From CAVTGO01 sp963734275 (GTDB taxonomy: Bacteria > Actinomycetota > UBA4738 > HRBIN12): a DNA stretch of 64,000 nucleotides. The stretch spans positions 248,001 to 312,000 of the forward strand of contig CAVTGO010000013.1 of assembly GCA_963734275.1 (NCBI GenBank), written 5' to 3'. A model generated the notes under the pieces. That model searched no databases and was not told the origin of the DNA. It worked only from the letters and a program-made list of their open reading frames with translations. Below, piece by piece: positions 60,634 to 64,000 of this stretch. The stretch's first letter is position 1. Each line of letters begins with the position of its first letter. A program made the translations under genes and the position numbers.

Positions 60634-61137
60634 TTGGAGCGGTCCACGCAGAGCGCGTCCTGGTCGCTCGCCGTCGTCCTCGCCGGGCTCGGCGGGTTGC
60701 TCGGCGCGGTGGGCGCGTTCACGACATGGTTCTCGGCGACGGCGGTGCGTCGGACGGAGATCTTCGGCAGCGAGGTCGTGGCGACCTCGGACGTGAACGG
60801 CACCGGGGACTGGACCGGACTGCTCGCCGTGATGGCCGGCGTCCTGGTCGGCGTGGTCGCCGTGGCGGCGCTGCTGATAACGGTTCGCGGGCTCCGGCGC
60901 GCAGTCGGCGTGGTCGCGGTCGTCGGCGGCTTGGCGATCCTCGGCGCGGCCGTTGCCGCGTACCTGCGCGTGGACGACGTGGCGAAGATCAGGCTGGCGC
61001 TGGAGGGAGGAGCCGGGGTCGACGTTCGGGTCGCGGCGGGCGCCGGCCTGTACCTGTCCGCGGGCGGTGGGGCGATCGCGCTGGTCGCGGGGATCGTCGC
61101 GCGGCGCATGGGCCCGAGCGGCCTCCTCCCGTCGTGA
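60634..61137 (+). CDS. Small membrane protein, function unknown
   Basis: 167 residues from TTG 60634. Four hydrophobic segments with a short extracellular loop after the first (TWFSATAVRRTEIFGSEV), an arrangement common in uncharacterised Trp-rich actinobacterial membrane proteins. It follows the aminotransferase by 12 bases and is coupled to the GNAT gene by a 4-base overlap. Confidence 0.6.
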   Translation: MERSTQSASWSLAVVLAGLGGLLGAVGAFTTWFSATAVRRTEIFGSEVVATSDVNGTGDWTGLLAVMAGVLVGVVAVAALLITVRGLRRAVGVVAVVGGLAILGAAVAAYLRVDDVAKIRLALEGGAGVDVRVAAGAGLYLSAGGGAIALVAGIVARRMGPSGLLPS

Positions 61138-61568
61138 AGCGCGCGCTCCCGGGCGGGTACGAGCTGGACGACGACCCGAGACGGGTGGATCTGGACGCCG
61201 TCTGGGCCTTCCTCTCTGGCGAGGCGTACTGGGGGCGCGACCGGAGCAGCGAGACCGTCGAGCACCAGGTCCGGAACGCCACGCGTGTGGCGGGTCTGTA
61301 CGCCGAGGGCCGGCAGGTGGGGTTCGCCCGCGCCTGGAGCGACGGCCGGATCGCCTACCTCGCCGACGTGTACGTGCTGCAAGAGCACCGCGGCCGCGGT
61401 CTCGGCGTCGAGCTCGTGCGGTTCGCGGTGGACGAGGGGCCCCTCCGCGACCTGCGGTGGATGCTCCACACCAAGGACGCCCAGGGGTTGTACGAGAAGC
61501 TCGGGTTCGCCCCGCCGGACGCGCGCTACCTGGAGCGTCCGCCGGCCGCCGAGCGCGAGCGGTCCTGA
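61134..61568 (+). CDS. GNAT-family acetyltransferase
   Basis: 144 residues from GTG 61134. The acetyl-CoA motif is YVLQEHRGRGLGVELVRFAV and the C-terminal part has LHTKDAQGLYEKLGFAPP. It starts with GYELDDDPRRVDLDAVWAFL as in uncharacterised GNAT proteins that act on small molecules. Its last 43 bases overlap the 3' end of the opposing HxlR gene. Confidence 0.88.
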   Translation: MKRALPGGYELDDDPRRVDLDAVWAFLSGEAYWGRDRSSETVEHQVRNATRVAGLYAEGRQVGFARAWSDGRIAYLADVYVLQEHRGRGLGVELVRFAVDEGPLRDLRWMLHTKDAQGLYEKLGFAPPDARYLERPPAAERERS

Positions 61569-61930
61569 GCCGACCGCGCGAAGCGCTCCGCCCACTCGCC
61601 GAGCGCGTCGATCACCTCGCCGAGTCCCTGCCCCGCGTCGGTGAGGGCGTACTCCACGCGGACGGGGGCGCCCGCCTCGACGGTCCGGGTGAGGATGCCG
61701 GCGCCCTCCAGCTCCTTCAGGCGCGCCGAGAGCAGGTGGTCCGAGATGGCGGGGACCGCCGTCTTCAGGTCGCGGTACCGCGCCGGCCCGACGAGCAGGA
61801 CGCGCAGGATCTGCGGGTTCCACCTCCGGCCGACGATCTCGGCCGCCCGCTGGAAGTGCTCGCAGACCGGTTCCTCGCCCTCCGTCACGGGGCCGGATGG
61901 TACCTCGGGTGGTGCGGTTTCGGTCTCCAT
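61526..61930 (-). CDS. HxlR-family transcriptional regulator
   Basis: 134 residues with an HxlR winged helix at about 20-115: VCEHFQRAAEIVGRRWNPQI, LRVLLVGPARYRDLKTAVPA, ISDHLLSARLKELEGAGILT, RTV, VRVEYALTDAGQGL. Cys23 is the conserved N-terminal cysteine that senses electrophiles or redox state in some members. It probably controls the divergent yceI gene and itself through the repeats at 61965-61993. Confidence 0.92.
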   Translation of the reverse strand: METETAPPEVPSGPVTEGEEPVCEHFQRAAEIVGRRWNPQILRVLLVGPARYRDLKTAVPAISDHLLSARLKELEGAGILTRTVEAGAPVRVEYALTDAGQGLGEVIDALGEWAERFARSAQDRSRSAAGGRSR

Positions 61931-61964
61931 GGTGCCTCCGGAATATGAAACGCTCTGGAACGGT

Positions 61965-61993
61965 TAGTTACTCCCGTAAGGGTAGTTACTCCC
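61965..61993. promoter_or_regulatory. Direct repeat operator candidate between hxlR and yceI
   Basis: TAGTTACTCCC occurs twice, 18 bases apart (61965-61975 and 61983-61993), in the 95-base divergent gap. CCCTCC-TC-GGAGGG (61991-62004) follows. Two-fold spaced AT-rich sites suit a dimeric HxlR regulator. Confidence 0.6.
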
Positions 61994-62025
61994 TCCTCGG
62001 AGGGAGCCCGGGAAAGGAGGGCACC

Positions 62026-62601
62026 ATGGCACAGATGGAGTCGGTCCGCACGGAGGGCATCGATCTGCCGCCCGCCGGGACGTGGGCGTTCGACAAGGCC
62101 CACACGAGCCTGGAGTTCGTGACCCGGCACATGCTGTCGAGGGTCCGGGGCCGGTTCACCGAGTTCGACGGCACCGTGGTCATCGCGGAGCGCCCGGAGG
62201 ACTCGAGGGTCGAGGTCCAGATCGGGGCCTCGAGCATCCAGACCAACCAGGATTTCCGAGACAACCACCTGCGCAGCGAGGACTTCCTGGGCGCGGATAC
62301 GTGGCCCACGCTCACGTTCGCGAGCACGAGGCTGCGGCACAAGGGCGGGAACGCCTTCGAGCTGGTGGGAGATCTGACGATCCGAGACATCACCCGCGAG
62401 GTCGTGCTCGACGCCGAGTTCCTCGGCTGGGGTCCCGGGCCTTCGCCCGACGCCCCGCCGCTCGCAGCCTTCACGGCTCGCGCCGAGATCGACCGCGAGG
62501 ACTGGGACATGACCTGGAACGCGGTGGTCGAGACCGGGGGCCTCCTGGTCGGCAAGAAGGTCACGATCGAGATCGAGGCCGAGCTCAACCTGAAGCAGTA
62601 A
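62026..62601 (+). CDS. YceI-family protein
   Basis: 191 residues from ATG 62026 with AAAGGAGG upstream. WAFDKAHTSLEFVTRHMLSRVRGRFTEFDGTV, DFRDNHLRSEDFLGADTWPTLTF and the C-terminal GLLVGKKVTIEIEAEL are the lipocalin-like YceI pattern, which binds polyisoprenoids or amphiphiles. No signal peptide is seen, so it is predicted cytoplasmic. It ends at a 12-base stem terminator. Confidence 0.93.
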   Translation: MAQMESVRTEGIDLPPAGTWAFDKAHTSLEFVTRHMLSRVRGRFTEFDGTVVIAERPEDSRVEVQIGASSIQTNQDFRDNHLRSEDFLGADTWPTLTFASTRLRHKGGNAFELVGDLTIRDITREVVLDAEFLGWGPGPSPDAPPLAAFTARAEIDREDWDMTWNAVVETGGLLVGKKVTIEIEAELNLKQ

Positions 62602-62615
62602 CTTCCCGAGCCCCA

Positions 62616-62644
62616 GCGGCCCGCGCCCTTCCGGCGCGGGCCGC
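62616..62644 (+). terminator. Hairpin terminator of yceI
   Basis: GCGGCCCGCGCC pairs perfectly with GGCGCGGGCCGC around CTTCC, followed shortly by TTT. Confidence 0.85.
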
Positions 62645-63212
62645 CGCGTTTCTCCCTACGCAGAACCCGCAGAGCGTCCGGGGTGCCCTTAAGGCAATCT
62701 TCATGAACTCGGTGGTTGACGCTCTGCGCAACCACCTCGAGCCGGCCACGTGGGCGTATCGGCGCTGGTCAAGGCGCTATTCCGGCCGATATAGGGCCGG
62801 AGCGGCCTGTGAACTCCTTAGGTCGAAAGAACTATTTCCGCATCCCCCGCTTGCGCGCTTTTCCCCATTTGGGGAAGAATCAACCCCCTGAAGGGCGTAG
62901 AGGGAACGCCTTAGGGAGAACGGCTGACTGCTTGAGATGCGGAACGGCGGTCCCCCCGCCGCTCCGAGAGGAGGCTTCCCCATCAGCACCGAGCGATTCC
63001 GGGATCGCTTCGTCCCCTTCCACGACGCTCACCTCGCACGCTCTTTCGACCACCAGAAGGATCTGGGGCTCGGAGCCGCCCCACGGCACTCGAAAGGAGG
63101 CCCTCCCGCGATGATCCACGCTCCTTGAGACTCCGAGGAGCGTCGCTCCACCCGCTCGGCGAAGGCGCCGCGCGGTTCGACCCACGAGGGCGATCCCCTC
63201 AAGGAGGTACAC
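62645..63212 (+). promoter_or_regulatory. Long structured leader of the secreted-protein gene
   Basis: This 568-base stretch has no convincing protein gene. It holds an inverted repeat GGTGGTTG-N10-CAACCACC (62711-62736), TCCGGCC-N7-GGCCGGA (62781-62801), and a domain closed by CCGCATC (62838-62844) with GATGCGG (62936-62942). Inside that domain are TTCCCC-ATTT-GGGGAA (62861-62876) and GGCGT-N7-ACGCC (62894-62910). Further stems are CGGCGG/CCGCCG (62945-62961), AGCGAT/ATCGCT (62992-63009) and CGGCG/CGCCG (63157-63170). Lower GC than the genes around. Candidate riboswitch or attenuator. Confidence 0.5.
63111..63128 (+). CDS. Possible 5-residue leader peptide (MIHAP)
   Basis: AAAGGAGG (63093-63100) sits 10 bases before ATG ATC CAC GCT CCT TGA. 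Right after it CTCCT (63121-63125) can pair with AGGAG (63136-63140), or that AGGAG can pair with GCTCC (63145-63149) as GGAGC-GTC-GCTCC. This resembles an attenuation leader, but the evidence is thin. Confidence 0.25.
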   Translation: MIHAP

Positions 63213-64000
63213 ATGTCACGGATGTTTGGCCCCACAGGGAGTCGACGCAGGCGTCGCTCCCTGTTCGGGGCGATCGGTTCGTTCTTGCTCTTGGTACTGG
63301 TCCTCGTGCCGAGCGCACAGGCCGTTCTCAGCGGCAGCCCGAGCAACATGGAGTCGGGGAACGACCCCTCGCTCGGGCTCGGGAACATGATTGTCAACAC
63401 GACGGGCAACAACGACTGGGCGACCGTGGACTTCAATCTCCTCACAGACGCGGCGGCCAGCAACAGTGACGACTCGTTCACGCCGGGTCAGAAGCAGGAC
63501 ACGGTCTGTCCGACCGTCGAGGGTCACAAGAACCCGCCGAAGGACGACTTCACCCACATCGCCTCATTCACCGAGGTCAACGCAACGACGGGTGACACAT
63601 TCCTCTACGGCGCGACGATCCGGTACACCTCGAACGGGAACGCATCCGAGAACATCGAGTTGAAGCAGGGCACCAACGGTTTCTGCCCGGGCAGCACCAC
63701 CCTCCTGCAGCGGGTCGCCGGTGACAAGCTGATCGCGATCGACTACCTGGGCGGCGGATCGGCGGTGCAGTTCCACATCCTGACGTGGGTCACGAGCGGG
63801 GCCTGCTTCGTCGGCAGCCACAGCGCACCGTGCTGGGGCGCCACGGTTCTGGATCTCACCGGCACAGGCTTCGCCGAGGGCGGGGTCAACGGAAGCCAGA
63901 TCCTCGCGGCGAACAACCCGATCAGCAACGCGGTGATCTCCGCCGGGCAGTTCGCGGAGTTCGGCATCAACCTGTCGGGGGCGGGCATCATCCCGGCCGG
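63213..64000 (+). CDS. Secreted surface protein, partial (C-terminus beyond the window)
   Basis: At least 262 residues; open to the window edge. AAGGAGGT lies 3 bases before ATG 63213. A basic N-region (GSRRRRRSLFG) and helix AIGSFLLLVLVLVPSAQA form the signal peptide. The mature part is Asn/Thr/Gly/Asp-rich and probably all-beta: SGSPSNMESGNDPSLGLGNM, TPGQKQDTVCPTVEGHKNPP, YGATIRYTSNGNASENIELK, with cysteines in VCP, FCPG, ACFV and PCWG. Codon use is less GC-rich than the neighbours. It looks like a large cell-surface protein; no family is assigned. Confidence 0.75.
   Translation, partial: MSRMFGPTGSRRRRRSLFGAIGSFLLLVLVLVPSAQAVLSGSPSNMESGNDPSLGLGNMIVNTTGNNDWATVDFNLLTDAAASNSDDSFTPGQKQDTVCPTVEGHKNPPKDDFTHIASFTEVNATTGDTFLYGATIRYTSNGNASENIELKQGTNGFCPGSTTLLQRVAGDKLIAIDYLGGGSAVQFHILTWVTSGACFVGSHSAPCWGATVLDLTGTGFAEGGVNGSQILAANNPISNAVISAGQFAEFGINLSGAGIIPA

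Noticed and set aside
62777..63212. Several 60-110-codon frames in the surface protein leader
   Set aside because: They lack protein-like composition and overlap each other; stem structure explains the region better.

Overview
The window is about 70% GC, rich in GTG starts, and packed with 4-base ATGA/GTGA gene overlaps. The gene content (an MptB-like GT-C mannosyltransferase, DM13, CHRD, FAS1 and SipW-type secreted proteins, TldD/TldE, an ABC-F ATPase, translin-like and bPH-like proteins) points to a deep-branching Actinomycetota, perhaps of the Thermoleophilia/Rubrobacteria/Acidimicrobiia kind and possibly known only from metagenomes. That placement is inference from gene content. Many genes have a TAnnnT -10 element only 6-11 bases before the start codon, which suggests frequent leaderless transcripts.

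Layout. 1-5.9 kb: a partial flippase-type membrane gene, small secreted and membrane proteins, a DMT exporter, a PAS-PAS-GGDEF diguanylate cyclase, an aldo/keto reductase and DUF3291. 6-20.4 kb: dihydropyrimidinase, YczE-type membrane protein, homocysteine methyltransferase, RlmN, hemerythrin, ABC-F, lytic transglycosylase lipoprotein, two polytopic envelope proteins, TldD/TldE. 20.4-31.7 kb: FAS1 lipoprotein, membrane-anchored molybdopterin oxidoreductase, an OmpR-type two-component pair, DM13, UppP, a SAF-domain protein, MtnP, an FmdB-type zinc ribbon, GalU, MoeA, MoaC. 31.9-37.9 kb: small envelope proteins, tRNA-Ala(CGC), a SipW-type signal peptidase with two secreted clients (one frameshifted), proline dehydrogenase and CHRD. 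38-39.9 kb: Tag glycosylase and a PLP decarboxylase.

39.9-60.6 kb is the most interesting part. An eight-gene coupled operon plus a closely following ninth gene encodes an FAD oxidoreductase, class III aminotransferase, SMP-30 lactonase-type protein, SDR dehydrogenase, then homologues of glycine/sarcosine/betaine reductase: GrdE-like, GrdB-like, GrdC, a thioredoxin and GrdA. GrdA has an in-frame UGA exactly where the selenocysteine of the family lies (CFVU). The GrdB-like subunit has CxxGxxC instead of UxxCxxC, the GrdE-like subunit lacks the pyruvoyl-forming cysteine, and no GrdD is present. This therefore looks like an atypical selenium-dependent reductase system and not the clostridial Stickland enzyme. 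A GntR/FCD regulator follows, and the same 13-base operator-like site (GTnGACnrTCnAC) occurs before the operon, before gntR and over the -35 of a polyamine-type ABC transporter operon. That transporter operon continues into a class III aminotransferase and a 3-hydroxyisobutyrate-type dehydrogenase; an MmsA-type semialdehyde dehydrogenase (opposite strand) and a second, paralogous aminotransferase follow. Together these suggest uptake and breakdown of an amine or omega-amino acid.

60.6-64 kb: small membrane protein, GNAT, an HxlR regulator divergent from yceI, then a structure-rich 570-base leader before a secreted protein gene that runs off the window. I saw no CRISPR array, insertion sequence or rRNA.
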